Positions 1 to 8,831 of a stretch of 64,000 bases of DNA are shown one piece after another (the first letter of the stretch is position 1; the number at the start of each line of letters is the position of its first letter). The notes beneath the pieces were generated by a model that was given only the letters and a program-made list of their open reading frames with translations, was not told the origin of the DNA and did no database searches. Origin of the DNA: Photobacterium pectinilyticum (GTDB lineage: Bacteria > Pseudomonadota > Gammaproteobacteria > Enterobacterales > Vibrionaceae); NCBI RefSeq assembly GCF_024357955.1, contig NZ_JANEYT010000018.1:1-64000 (forward strand), written 5' to 3'. The position numbers were made by a program, and so were the translations under genes.

Positions 1-13
1 CTTACGCAAAAAA

Positions 14-33
14 AAGGCAGATTTCTCTGCCTT
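14..33 (-). terminator. Rho-independent terminator, minus strand
   Basis: A 7-bp stem (AAGGCAG/CTGCCTT) with a 6-nt loop is followed on the minus strand by a run of eight T. It would end a minus-strand transcript that reads out of the first IS element. Confidence 0.5.
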
Positions 34-94
34 AATACACAATATACACCTTTTAAGTTACTATATATAACGATGAGCGCGGGGATATAAGGCG

Positions 95-112
95 AAAGTG
101 CGATAGCACTTT
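95..112 (+). repeat. Left-end subterminal hairpin of the IS element
   Basis: AAAGTGC and GCACTTT form a perfect 7-bp stem around a GATA loop, 50 nt before tnpB. IS200/IS605 elements carry subterminal hairpins that TnpA recognises as single-stranded DNA. The assignment rests on position and shape only. Confidence 0.5.
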
Positions 113-161
113 ATGATAGACACAAGTATAATGCTGTTTATCCATACAGGTGGGATTTTAA

Positions 162-1304
162 GTGTTAAGAGCAACTAAAGTACGTATTTACCCGACACAA
201 GAGCAAGTTGAGTTTCTGATAGCTCAGTTTGGCGCTGTGCGGTTTGCGTACAATAAAGCTCTGCATTTAAAGTCTCATATGTACCGCAAGCATGGTGTCA
301 CACTGAATCCTAAAAAGGATATAAAGCCACTACTTGCGGTTGCCAAGAAGTCACGTAATTACCACTGGCTAAAGCAATATGACTCTATTGCATTGCAACA
401 GGCTGTAATCAACCTTCATCAAGCTTTTGACAACTTCTTTAATCCTAAAATGAAAGCAAAGTACCCTCAATTCAAGCGCAGACACGGCAAGCAATCTAGC
501 TATCATTGCGTAGGTGTGAAGGTACTTGATGGTGCAATTAAGCTCCCCAAAATGAAGCCTGTAGAGGCGAATATTCACCGTGAGATTGTAGGCAAGGTTA
601 AAAGTATCACTGTCAGTATGAGCAAGACAGGTAAGTTCTACGCATCAATACTTGCTGATGATGGAAAGGATGCGCCAAGCCTACTTAATACGGTACGTAC
701 GGTGACGGGCATCGATCTAGGTCTATCTCACTTTGCCATTGAGTCGAACGGCAGGAAGGCGGCCAACCCACGATTTGTAAAACGTGCTGAAAAAAATCTC
801 AGACGTAAGCAGCGCCAGCTATCCCGTAAGGCAAAAGGTAGTGCTAACCGAGCGAAAGCACGATTGCTTGTAGCTAAATGCCATGAAAAGGTAGTGAACG
901 CTCGGGCTGATTTTCAACATAAACTCTCTCGAACTCTCGTTGACGAAAACCAAGCAGTGATAGTTGAGACATTGAAATCAGCCAACATGATGAAAAACCG
1001 CAAACTAGCGAAGCACATAGCGGATGCTTCATGGCATAGCTTTGTTGTTAAGTTGGAGTACAAACTGAAAGAGGTAGGTAAACACCTAGTTAAGCTCGAT
1101 CAGTGGTACGCCAGCTCTAAAACTTGTCATTGTTGCGGTCATAAAATGGAAGAAATGCCCTTATCAGTTCGCAAGTGGGATTGTCCATCTTGCGGCACTA
1201 CAGATATAGACCGCGACTTAAATGCCGCCCTCAATATCCGCGATAAAGGTATTCTGGAATTAAAGGCGGTTGGACGATCGTCTCTGCTTATGGAAGCTGC
1301 GTAA
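162..1304 (+). CDS. tnpB: RNA-guided endonuclease TnpB
   Basis: This 380-residue protein is a TnpB of the IS200/IS605 family, a nuclease guided by a right-end RNA that cuts DNA next to a transposon-associated motif. The N-terminal OrfB helix-turn-helix region (RIYPTQEQ) is followed by a RuvC-like nuclease: GIDLG with Asp near residue 185, VIVETL with Glu near 269, and DRDLNAALNI near 350. A four-cysteine zinc finger (CHCCG, CPSCG) lies between the last two motifs. All catalytic positions look intact, so the protein may be active. The GTG start follows AGGTGGG by a few bases. The length is normal for the family. Confidence 0.9.
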   Translation: MLRATKVRIYPTQEQVEFLIAQFGAVRFAYNKALHLKSHMYRKHGVTLNPKKDIKPLLAVAKKSRNYHWLKQYDSIALQQAVINLHQAFDNFFNPKMKAKYPQFKRRHGKQSSYHCVGVKVLDGAIKLPKMKPVEANIHREIVGKVKSITVSMSKTGKFYASILADDGKDAPSLLNTVRTVTGIDLGLSHFAIESNGRKAANPRFVKRAEKNLRRKQRQLSRKAKGSANRAKARLLVAKCHEKVVNARADFQHKLSRTLVDENQAVIVETLKSANMMKNRKLAKHIADASWHSFVVKLEYKLKEVGKHLVKLDQWYASSKTCHCCGHKMEEMPLSVRKWDCPSCGTTDIDRDLNAALNIRDKGILELKAVGRSSLLMEAA

Positions 1305-1393
1305 GTCTCGATACTATCGAGCAACGGCTAACGAAATAAGAAGCATCGCCCGATTAGGGCGGTGAGTAGTCACCTAGGCTTAAAACATTGTAG
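1305..1393 (+). ncRNA. Right-end RNA (reRNA/omegaRNA) scaffold and guide
   Basis: In TnpB systems the 3' end of tnpB and the element's right end form the guide RNA scaffold, and the guide is the flanking DNA just past the right end. Here the scaffold would end at 1373 (GTGAGTAGTCAC) and the guide would be about 1374-1393. A small stem (GCCCGATTAGGGC) lies at 1349-1361. The call comes from family knowledge plus the right-end sequence shared with three other loci. Confidence 0.5.
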
Positions 1394-1709
1394 CCTTTGT
1401 CACTAGTGACATCTCGACAAATCTCAGCAACCGGACTTCCACCAATCGCTGGTTCATGAGCCTTTAGATCAACGACACTTATCCAATTCCCAAACAGACA
1501 AAACGCGTACAGCCAAACGTCTGCTCAAGTAATGATACTTGCTCAGTTGTTGGGTAGATGCGGTATTTATAAGCTTTCTCCTTCATTCTTACAAGAATAC
1601 ATCATTTTTTGTGAGTGTAAAGAATATTTATTCCCTAACTAGGAGCGGCATTTCCTCCCCTCCCTTCGCGCTTCGCGACTACGGAAGAGGTATCCATGCC
1701 GGAAATTCA
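1394..1709. other. Intergenic region with long imperfect inverted repeat
   Basis: No convincing gene was found. The frame open from 1539 into the downstream gene is rich in hydrophobic and serine residues unlike the PAS-GGDEF domain and is probably untranslated. At 1646-1701 CGGCAT and ATGCCG, with inner CCTC/GAGG and CGCG/CGCG pairs, form a large hairpin ending 9 nt before the chosen start. A five-codon reading frame from ATG 1696 ends in a TGA that overlaps the ATG at 1710, so translational coupling is possible. Confidence 0.4.
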
Positions 1710-2651
1710 ATGAACAAAATGACTTTTGAATTAGAAGAGCTAACCTTGGATGTAGGTATCATTATTACCGATCTAAAGCTTAACATTCTTGAGATTAATC
1801 CTTTTTTTATTCAGCACCTTACCATGCCTTACCGGGATAAAGAGCTCGCCGGCGAAAACCTACTTCAATTATTTAGCTTTCATAAATCGGTATTAACCGC
1901 GATTGCCAATACCCGAGACTTTAAAGTACGGGAATCTGTTAACTGGCGGGAAGAAAACCATATATTTCCTCTGCAAAATGCAGCGATTGTGACAAACCAG
2001 AGCATGCTCATGTACCAGAACGTCACAATTGAACCTTTCAGAGATGGTTTGATGTTCAAAGTGCATAATGCCACCCAAGAAGCGGTAATGAGTATCCAGC
2101 TCTCGCAAGCTCATGAAACCTTACAGATGTCAGCACGCCGTTGCCCGATGACAGGTATCTTTAACCGGATGTATATCCTCAACCGTTTGGAAGAGCTTGA
2201 TGCAAACTACAAACGAAATGAAGATCGGGAATACTCGCTGTTGCTCTTGGATATTGACCATTTTAAAACAGTCAATGACACCTACGGACATGATGTAGGA
2301 GATCAGGTGTTAATATGGTTTGCTCAACTTCTAGAGACCACTTTCCGGGAGACTGATTTGGTTGGCCGTTACGGCGGTGAGGAGTTTATTGTTGTCATGA
2401 CCAATCCCAAGGGGAAAACGTTACCCCACATCGGTGCCAACCGGTTGCTGGAAATCCTCGCTAGAACACCATTTAAAGGACGAGGCCTGGAACTTAACAT
2501 TACCGCTTCGATTGGTGCCGTTAGTTGCTTTGATGCGCCTACTCCTGAAAAAGCGATCGGTCTCGCTGATGAACTGCTCTATGAGGTGAAACGCTCGGGC
2601 CGTAATAATTATAGATGTATCGAACAGCCAGAGATAGCACAACTGGCGTAA
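1710..2651 (+). CDS. PAS-GGDEF diguanylate cyclase
   Basis: This 313-residue protein should make cyclic di-GMP from two GTP. Residues about 10-110 look like a PAS sensor domain (DVGIIITDLKLNILEINPFF). Residues about 145-305 are a GGDEF domain with the active-site form GGEEF. RETD sits five residues before it, which matches the product-binding inhibitory I-site. There is no predicted membrane segment, so it is cytosolic. The start at 1710 (MNKMTFELEE) is preferred over the upstream start at 1539 because the extra residues have no domain character. A perfect 13-bp hairpin follows the stop. The partner phosphodiesterase is probably the HD-GYP gene at 54.2 kb. Confidence 0.85.
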   Translation: MNKMTFELEELTLDVGIIITDLKLNILEINPFFIQHLTMPYRDKELAGENLLQLFSFHKSVLTAIANTRDFKVRESVNWREENHIFPLQNAAIVTNQSMLMYQNVTIEPFRDGLMFKVHNATQEAVMSIQLSQAHETLQMSARRCPMTGIFNRMYILNRLEELDANYKRNEDREYSLLLLDIDHFKTVNDTYGHDVGDQVLIWFAQLLETTFRETDLVGRYGGEEFIVVMTNPKGKTLPHIGANRLLEILARTPFKGRGLELNITASIGAVSCFDAPTPEKAIGLADELLYEVKRSGRNNYRCIEQPEIAQLA

Positions 2652-2657
2652 ACCTAT

Positions 2658-2695
2658 CATTGTTAGTTGCGATCAACCCTATGCAACTAACAATG
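2658..2695. terminator. Hairpin terminator-like structure
   Basis: CATTGTTAGTTGC and GCAACTAACAATG form a perfect 13-bp stem just after the cyclase stop. There is no clear T-run, so termination is likely but not certain. Confidence 0.45.
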
Positions 2696-2709
2696 CATTT
2701 AACGTCTGG

Positions 2710-2744
2710 TAGATCAATTAGCATTTAACTTAGGATTTTACTAT
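2710..2744 (+). promoter_or_regulatory. Shared plasmid promoter element, copy 1
   Basis: TAGATCAATT, 19 nt, then TACTAT. The hexamer lies 40 nt before the ATG at 2779. This is one of nine elements with identical spacing in the window. Confidence 0.65.
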
Positions 2745-2778
2745 TAAAAAGTCATTCATTTGTATTTTAGGGCTTTTT

Positions 2779-3267
2779 ATGAAACACCTATTAGTTAAAT
2801 ATAGCGGACACTCCGATGCTGAGCATTATGCAGAAAATCATAATCTAACTGATTATGATATTGAAAATTTACAAGGGAGGATCGCTGGACTTTTTGAAGG
2901 AGAGAAAGGAGACTACGTCAAAACGAAACAGGCTTTATTTAAAATTGTTGATTTAAACATCGCTCCTAACTCGAAATTAGTTGAGTGCAAAGATGCACTC
3001 ATATTGAATTCAACATTATGGTTGGAAGATCCCAATTCAATTAAATCTCTCGATAATGATACGTTCACATCGTTATTGCGTGTCTACAAAAAATCCAATT
3101 CAAAATATTATAACCTGCTTTTGATATTACGGTACTCGAAAAAGAAAACCGAGCACTCTTTTGCCTTGCGAATGGGCTTTCGTAGGATCTCACATCATAC
3201 TTATGATCACGCACTCGCGAAGTTCAACACAATGGCAAAGAAGTATCAAACCAGGACCGCTGCCTAA
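2779..3267 (+). CDS. Hypothetical protein under the shared promoter
   Basis: The family of this 162-residue protein is not recognised. The first half is acidic and probably soluble. The C-terminal third is basic (RYSKKKTEHSFALRMGFRRISHH), which would fit nucleic-acid binding, but no named domain is visible. It has its own copy of the TAGATCAATT promoter, like the methyltransferase-helicase gene that follows, so it is probably expressed with the PRTRC-linked set. ATG 2779 is placed at the same distance from the -10 as in the other members. Confidence 0.6.
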   Translation: MKHLLVKYSGHSDAEHYAENHNLTDYDIENLQGRIAGLFEGEKGDYVKTKQALFKIVDLNIAPNSKLVECKDALILNSTLWLEDPNSIKSLDNDTFTSLLRVYKKSNSKYYNLLLILRYSKKKTEHSFALRMGFRRISHHTYDHALAKFNTMAKKYQTRTAA

Positions 3268-3673
3268 CACCTTTCACTGTCCATAGGGCTTGGGCGTGAG
3301 TGTCCAAGCCGCCACTGGTTATAACCTGAGCGGTTACCCTGACTCCACCCAATCACACCCTAGGGGATGTTCATATCAACAGGCATTCCTCACTATCAGA
3401 ATAAACAGATCATAACCATTCTTTGATGCGAAATTAGAGTATAGATCAATAAGCTCGCAATCCACCAAATAGATATTATTATATAGCAACCGTTAAACGT
3501 AATTCCTTAACCCTAGCTTTACTCGATCAATCTTATTAAAACCAAACTGTTTAGGTTTATTCATTTGCCCTACTAGAACAGTATGAAATTGATTTGTGTT
3601 TTTTAGATCAATTAGCTATCGAATTAAAAAGATAGAATAGCGTTAATACTTTTTCATTTGGGGTTAACTTGGT
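3268..3673. other. Intergenic region before the helicase gene
   Basis: No gene was recognised. The segment is AT-rich and contains only the shared promoter at its right end. Confidence 0.4.
3604..3638 (+). promoter_or_regulatory. Shared plasmid promoter element, copy 2
   Basis: TAGATCAATT, 19 nt, then TAGAAT. ATCGAATT falls in the spacer where most copies have TCGAA. The hexamer is 41 nt before the start at 3674. Confidence 0.7.
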
Positions 3674-6600
3674 ATGTTTGATTTTAATATGATTACTCAA
3701 TCAATGATGGATAGTGTCACTCAGGATAATACTGTTCCTGAATCTGAAAACATTGAAAAATTATATTATCTTAATCGTGTTGACCATTTACAAGGTAGTA
3801 TTACTGTAAGTAGGGCATTTCAAATGCTGATCGCAGCTATAGAGGAGCGCAACGCAACAGCGCCTAACTTGGATACGCTATTTGGTTACTCGGGAGCTGG
3901 CCCATGCCGTGAAATCATGGACGAGCGATTAACTAAGCATGCAGATAAACGCAATCGCCTTAAATCGATGTTATCAGTTGACGAATACAGCTCGTTAAAA
4001 GCGTCAAGCCTTACAGCATTTTATACACCTTTAAATATCTCTGCCGCGCTTTGGGATGGTGCCGTTAAGGCTGGCTTTAAAGGCGGGTCAGTTTGTGACC
4101 CAGCAGCCGGTATTGGTCGCCTAGTGTCTACCCTACCGCCACAACTGGTAAATGAAGTCGACCTTACCCTTGTTGATTTTGACAGCCTATCAAGCCAATT
4201 TCTTGATTTATTATTCCCTTCTGCCGATGTGATCAATAATGGTTTTGAATCCGTGGCACTATGTGAGCAAGACTTGATAATCGTTAATCCTCCGTTTTCG
4301 GATATCAGTATTAGCGACCGCTCACGTGATGGTCGCTATAAAGGCATTGCAGCGCCAACACTTCAAGATTTTTTTATGCTGAAAAGTAGTGCTGCACTAA
4401 GGGACGGAGGCCTGCTGCTAGCCGTCCTGCCTGTCGGATGGTTAGATAACAAGAACGAGAAAATTAGGGCGCAGTTAGCAAGCCAACTTGAACTAGTTTC
4501 AGGTGTTCGCCTCCCGTACGAAGTCTTTAAGCAGCATGCCAACACATCTCAAGCCGTTGATATCCTTGTTTTCAAGAAGGGTGCAAGCAACAGTAAGGAC
4601 TGGATCCAGAGTCATGAAGAGGCATATAACAGTACATTCTACCAGCGCAACGCTTGCATTGGTTCGCGAGTAACTGACCTCACAACACCTGAGATAACCG
4701 CTATGTATGGTCGGGATTCGGTGATTTATGGCAATGGTGGCTGCAAACTGTCTGAAGATGCTATCAACCAAGCCATCATTCAATGCTTCGACGCCCTGTC
4801 TTATCAGCATGTTGAAAGAGTGCGGCATCAATCAGAATATAAAATCATTTCCGCTGATCAAAAATCAGTGCCTTTTTCCTATGCACGTACTGAATGCGGC
4901 CAATTGGTACGAAAAACAGCTACGCCAGGTTTTTTTACGCAAGGCTATGAAAGTGGGTCAAAAAAATATGATCGCGTGATTGGCTTAATCGATATCGCCA
5001 ATACGCTAACTTCTATTTTCGAGCTGGAAGATTCAGCAACAGCCGATGAGCACGAACTAAGCAAGCTAAGAGTTGAATTAAACGCACTCTATGACAGTTT
5101 CCGGTCAAAATACGGTTGCGTGAGTAACAATGCTAATCGGTTGGCCTTTCGACGAGACGCCCGTTTCGCTGAAATCCAAAGCTTGGAAGTTGACTATATG
5201 CCGCCTGAAACAGACGACCAAGGCAAGGTGATCACTAGCGAGTCAGCCAGCAAAGCCAAAATTTTCAGTGAGCGTGTATTTACACCGTGGAAAGCACCGG
5301 AACGCTATGATAATTGCACCGATGCATTAACCGCTTCACTGTGTCTTAATAACAGCATTGACTTAGATCTGATATCAAGACTCACCGGCCAAACTATCGA
5401 ACAGGTAACAAGTGAACTCTACGGCTCTAGTATTTTTGAAGACCCTAACACCGATGAATTCCAGTTACGCTCGGCTTATCTATCCGGTAATGTCAAAGCA
5501 AAATTAACGGAAGCCCAGGCCGCCGTGAGTCTGCGGGGTAATCGATTTTTACAAAACGTTGAGCACCTAGAGGCTGTACTACCCGCAGATAAAGCATTGT
5601 CAGAAATTACCATTACTATCAATGCACACTGGCTTCCTGATCATATTGTTGAGCAATTCATTGCGAATATTACAGGCCTAGATCACAGTGATGTAATGGC
5701 ACGTTATATTGATTCAAAATGGTTAATCGAACTGTTAAAGCCTGCAACTATCGCTTTTAGTGGCGACTACGAAACAACACAGCATAGCGGCTTAGAAGTG
5801 TTAAGAAAAGTCTATGAAAGCCAACAGCTTATATCATTTCACCCTAAAGTTGACGGCCAACCTAGGCAGGTTGATACTGAGACCACGGCAGCACTTCGGT
5901 TTAATGCAACAAAATTAAAACAAGAATGGCAAGAGTTTATTTATTCAGATGCTTCTATCAGTGATGAAATAACAATGGCCTATAACGAAAAAATCAACCG
6001 GTATAGCCAATTAGAAAAAATTGAATCTTTCACGCCTGATCTTATGCCCGATGCATCAAACGTTTATAAGCTCTATCCCCACCAAAAAGCTATGATAAGA
6101 CGCGGTTTATCCGCTGGAAATCAAGGGCTTATGCTAGATGCTTTTTGTGGCGCGGGAAAGACGGTCACTATGAGCTGTATTGCGCATCACTTAGTACGTC
6201 TGGGGTTAAAAAAACGTGTCCTTGTGGTAGTGCCAAACCACCTCGTCGGAGCCTTTGCGGGTCAATGGTTGAATTTATACCCGAATGATAGACGGTCATT
6301 GCTTACGCTGGATCCAAAATCTTTATCACCGAGCGAAAGAACAGAAATGTTAGCGAGAATCAAGAGCGGTAATTACAATTTTATTATTTGTGCTCAAAGT
6401 ACGTTCATGAAAATCAAAGCGCCTACTTCAAGCGTGAAGTCAGTAATGGATCGAGACCTGAATAATTTAAACGAAGCGTTATTAAATGCCGATGGTTATA
6501 CACTCCGTGAAATGGAAAAAGCAAAAAAACGGTTAGTTAACCAAATGCAAACCCTAGATATATCGCAAAGTGAATATAGCTTTGATGCTTTAGGCTTTGA

Positions 6601-8635
6601 TTGTTACTTTCAAGATGAAGCTCACCTCGCTAAAAATTATCACCACCCTAGCTTGGAACTTAAAGGCGTTAAGGGTTCTGGCCCTTGTAGGTCGAGTCTT
6701 TTTGCTAAACAGGTAGCCTATGTGAGCCATTACCTCGTTTCTAATTTTGATATTGCTGGTTTGTTTTTGGCAACAGGGACGGTTATTGCCAATAGCTTAA
6801 CTGAGCTTTACCACTATTTTACTTTGTTATCACCACGCCAATTAGAAGAGCAAGGAATATTTTCACTTGATGATTTTGCTAAAACCTATACAGAAAAAAC
6901 CAGTGATTATGAGTTAGGTGCAGATGGCAACGTGAAAGTGGTAAATCGATTAACAAAGCTTATTAATATTCAAGAACTGCAATCTTTTTATAAAACCGTT
7001 TCTTATATCGTAACGGAAAAAGACCTTAACAAATATATACCTCAGATCACAGTAAACAAGAAAAAATACTCCGCTATTGTCCCTATGACAGGTGGTAAAC
7101 CTCAGCTAGTGTTAAGTGATACCACCCCTGAAATTGACAAATATATGCTCTCACTTACCGAGCGCGCAAAAGATATAAAAAATAGTCCCGTTAAAAATGA
7201 TAATCACCTAAACTTGATCACTGATGCAAAAAAATGTTCAATCAGCCCTCAAATGGTAACACCAAGCAGCTTAAATAAAACGTCACCAAAAGTTGATGAT
7301 TGTATTAAAAAGACCGCTGAAATCTATCATAGACATTCAGATCAGAAAGCCACCCAGTTAATTTATTTGGACATGGGCGTTAACAATAAAAGTAAAATTC
7401 CAACAGAAAAAGAGCAAGATAGATTACGATTAAGGGCTAATAATGGTTGTGATGTTTCAAAGGCTGAACTTGATAAAGTAAAAAATGCGTATGTAAATTT
7501 GTACTCAATCATGAAAGCTAGATTAGTCATGCTTGGAGTTGATGAAAACACCATAGTTTTTGCTCAAGATTTTGATACAGACTTACAAAAAAATATGCTT
7601 TACTCCAACATTAACGATGGTACTTTTCGGGTTGTCATTTCAAGCACAGAGAAATTAAGTGTAGGCGCAAACGTGCAAGAGCGTATTAAAGCAATACACG
7701 TTCTCACCCCTCCCTACCGTCCATGTGATTTGATTCAAACTTATTCGAGAGGTATAAGGGTTGGTAACGCTTTATATTATAAAAACCCTGAAAACTATAG
7801 CGTAGATGTATTTTACTACGCCCTTAAAAATTCATGTGATAGCTTTCTTTTTCAAATCCTAGAGAGCAAGGCTAAATTCATCTCAAGCTTTAAAGAAAGT
7901 ACTATTGCAAATAGTATTGAAAACCCAGATAACGATCACCTATCTTATGCTGAAATCAAAGCTGCGGTTAGTGGTAACACTCAAATACTTGATTTAATGA
8001 AAATTAATCAACAGATCAAGGAAATGGAAATGGTGAAAACGTCTCAACTTAAAAGAAAGTTAATTAATGACAATGCCATATCTAACACACAAAAACGTAT
8101 TGAAGTTTTGTCATCAGATAATGAAAAAATCAACTCAGACTTCCAAGAATTAAAGCAAGCCATTCACAGTAAGACGCTTTCACTTTATATTGGTGAAGTT
8201 GAGCATAAAGCGATACACCAAAAATTATCAGATTCACTTTATGAGCAATTGAAAGTTACTAGAGAGGCATGTAAAAAAGCACCCGAAATTATAACACTTA
8301 AATTTGCTTCAATTGGTCACTTTGATATCCACTTGTCAGGTTCACACTATGTCAGGCCAGAGGTTTTTATTAAGAGTACAATTACAGGTAAAATTTTCAA
8401 TGTTGATATGAAGCAAGTAACCAAAGCTAAGATACTGGCCTACATGATCAACTATTTAAAGCAACTTCCAAGTAAAATTACAGAAAACAGCACTCATATT
8501 GAAAACTTAAATGTCAAAGTATCAGAACTATCAAATTTAACCTTTGATTTTGATAACACTGATTTACTCAGCCTTGAAAAAAGGAAAAACGAGATAGAAG
8601 CACAACTTCTTGATACAAACAAAAAAGCTGCTTAA
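3674..8635 (+). CDS. Giant N6-adenine methyltransferase / SF2 helicase fusion
   Basis: The 1653-residue protein joins two enzymes. Residues about 110-310 are an N6-adenine DNA methyltransferase: motif I CDPAAGIGRL at 141-150 and catalytic NPPF at 205-208. Residues about 800-1400 are a superfamily 2 helicase: Walker A GAGKT near 828, DEAH near 981 (FQDEAHLAKN) and motif VI YSRGIRVG near 1357. The C-terminal 250 residues are lysine-rich with probable coiled coil. Such fusions occur on large plasmids and phages, and phage P1 DarB, an antirestriction protein, has the same two activities. Protection of incoming DNA is therefore a reasonable inference, not a demonstrated role. It has its own shared promoter and lies directly before the PRTRC ParB gene. 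Confidence 0.8.
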   Translation: MFDFNMITQSMMDSVTQDNTVPESENIEKLYYLNRVDHLQGSITVSRAFQMLIAAIEERNATAPNLDTLFGYSGAGPCREIMDERLTKHADKRNRLKSMLSVDEYSSLKASSLTAFYTPLNISAALWDGAVKAGFKGGSVCDPAAGIGRLVSTLPPQLVNEVDLTLVDFDSLSSQFLDLLFPSADVINNGFESVALCEQDLIIVNPPFSDISISDRSRDGRYKGIAAPTLQDFFMLKSSAALRDGGLLLAVLPVGWLDNKNEKIRAQLASQLELVSGVRLPYEVFKQHANTSQAVDILVFKKGASNSKDWIQSHEEAYNSTFYQRNACIGSRVTDLTTPEITAMYGRDSVIYGNGGCKLSEDAINQAIIQCFDALSYQHVERVRHQSEYKIISADQKSVPFSYARTECGQLVRKTATPGFFTQGYESGSKKYDRVIGLIDIANTLTSIFELEDSATADEHELSKLRVELNALYDSFRSKYGCVSNNANRLAFRRDARFAEIQSLEVDYMPPETDDQGKVITSESASKAKIFSERVFTPWKAPERYDNCTDALTASLCLNNSIDLDLISRLTGQTIEQVTSELYGSSIFEDPNTDEFQLRSAYLSGNVKAKLTEAQAAVSLRGNRFLQNVEHLEAVLPADKALSEITITINAHWLPDHIVEQFIANITGLDHSDVMARYIDSKWLIELLKPATIAFSGDYETTQHSGLEVLRKVYESQQLISFHPKVDGQPRQVDTETTAALRFNATKLKQEWQEFIYSDASISDEITMAYNEKINRYSQLEKIESFTPDLMPDASNVYKLYPHQKAMIRRGLSAGNQGLMLDAFCGAGKTVTMSCIAHHLVRLGLKKRVLVVVPNHLVGAFAGQWLNLYPNDRRSLLTLDPKSLSPSERTEMLARIKSGNYNFIICAQSTFMKIKAPTSSVKSVMDRDLNNLNEALLNADGYTLREMEKAKKRLVNQMQTLDISQSEYSFDALGFDCYFQDEAHLAKNYHHPSLELKGVKGSGPCRSSLFAKQVAYVSHYLVSNFDIAGLFLATGTVIANSLTELYHYFTLLSPRQLEEQGIFSLDDFAKTYTEKTSDYELGADGNVKVVNRLTKLINIQELQSFYKTVSYIVTEKDLNKYIPQITVNKKKYSAIVPMTGGKPQLVLSDTTPEIDKYMLSLTERAKDIKNSPVKNDNHLNLITDAKKCSISPQMVTPSSLNKTSPKVDDCIKKTAEIYHRHSDQKATQLIYLDMGVNNKSKIPTEKEQDRLRLRANNGCDVSKAELDKVKNAYVNLYSIMKARLVMLGVDENTIVFAQDFDTDLQKNMLYSNINDGTFRVVISSTEKLSVGANVQERIKAIHVLTPPYRPCDLIQTYSRGIRVGNALYYKNPENYSVDVFYYALKNSCDSFLFQILESKAKFISSFKESTIANSIENPDNDHLSYAEIKAAVSGNTQILDLMKINQQIKEMEMVKTSQLKRKLINDNAISNTQKRIEVLSSDNEKINSDFQELKQAIHSKTLSLYIGEVEHKAIHQKLSDSLYEQLKVTREACKKAPEIITLKFASIGHFDIHLSGSHYVRPEVFIKSTITGKIFNVDMKQVTKAKILAYMINYLKQLPSKITENSTHIENLNVKVSELSNLTFDFDNTDLLSLEKRKNEIEAQLLDTNKKAA

Positions 8636-8642
8636 CTAATAG

Positions 8643-8681
8643 AATAACCCTTATTGGTCATGTTGATCAACGAGGGGTATT
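8643..8681 (+). terminator. Possible terminator after the helicase gene
   Basis: AATAACCC and GGGGTATT form an imperfect stem with a long loop. A run of seven T follows about 15 nt later. The structure is weak. Confidence 0.25.
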
Positions 8682-8766
8682 CATGTAATCGCCCTTTTTT
8701 TAGTCCGTTGTTTTCGCTTTGCGAAGTTTAGATCATAGCTGAGGTAATCCAATTCAATTAATTCTT

Positions 8767-8801
8767 TAGATCAATTGTGTTCGAATTTAAATAGCTATTA
8801 T
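8767..8801 (+). promoter_or_regulatory. Shared plasmid promoter element, copy 3
   Basis: TAGATCAATT, 19 nt, then TATTAT followed by GGGTACAC. TTCGAATT lies in the spacer. The hexamer is 36 nt before ATG 8832, which rules out the upstream in-frame start at 8775 because that would lie before the transcript. Confidence 0.75.
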
Positions 8802-8831
8802 GGGTACACATTCAATACGGAGTTAAAGAAT

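Larger units (their letters stand above)
70..1373 (+). mobile_element. TnpB-only IS200/IS605-group element (IS1341-like)
   Basis: The element has a hairpin in the left-end region, one tnpB gene, and a right end finishing in GGGCGGTGAGTAGTCAC at 1373. There is no TnpA (Y1 transposase) gene, so it would move only with help in trans. The same right-end core recurs at 17978, 24241 and 54047, which fixes the right boundary. The left boundary is approximate and is placed before the hairpin at 95-112. Confidence 0.65.

Noticed and set aside
1464-1474. Further copies of the shared promoter (also at 41959, 45541 and 63471)
   Set aside because: TAGATCAA is present but the last bases differ and no -10 hexamer lies at the fixed 19-nt distance.
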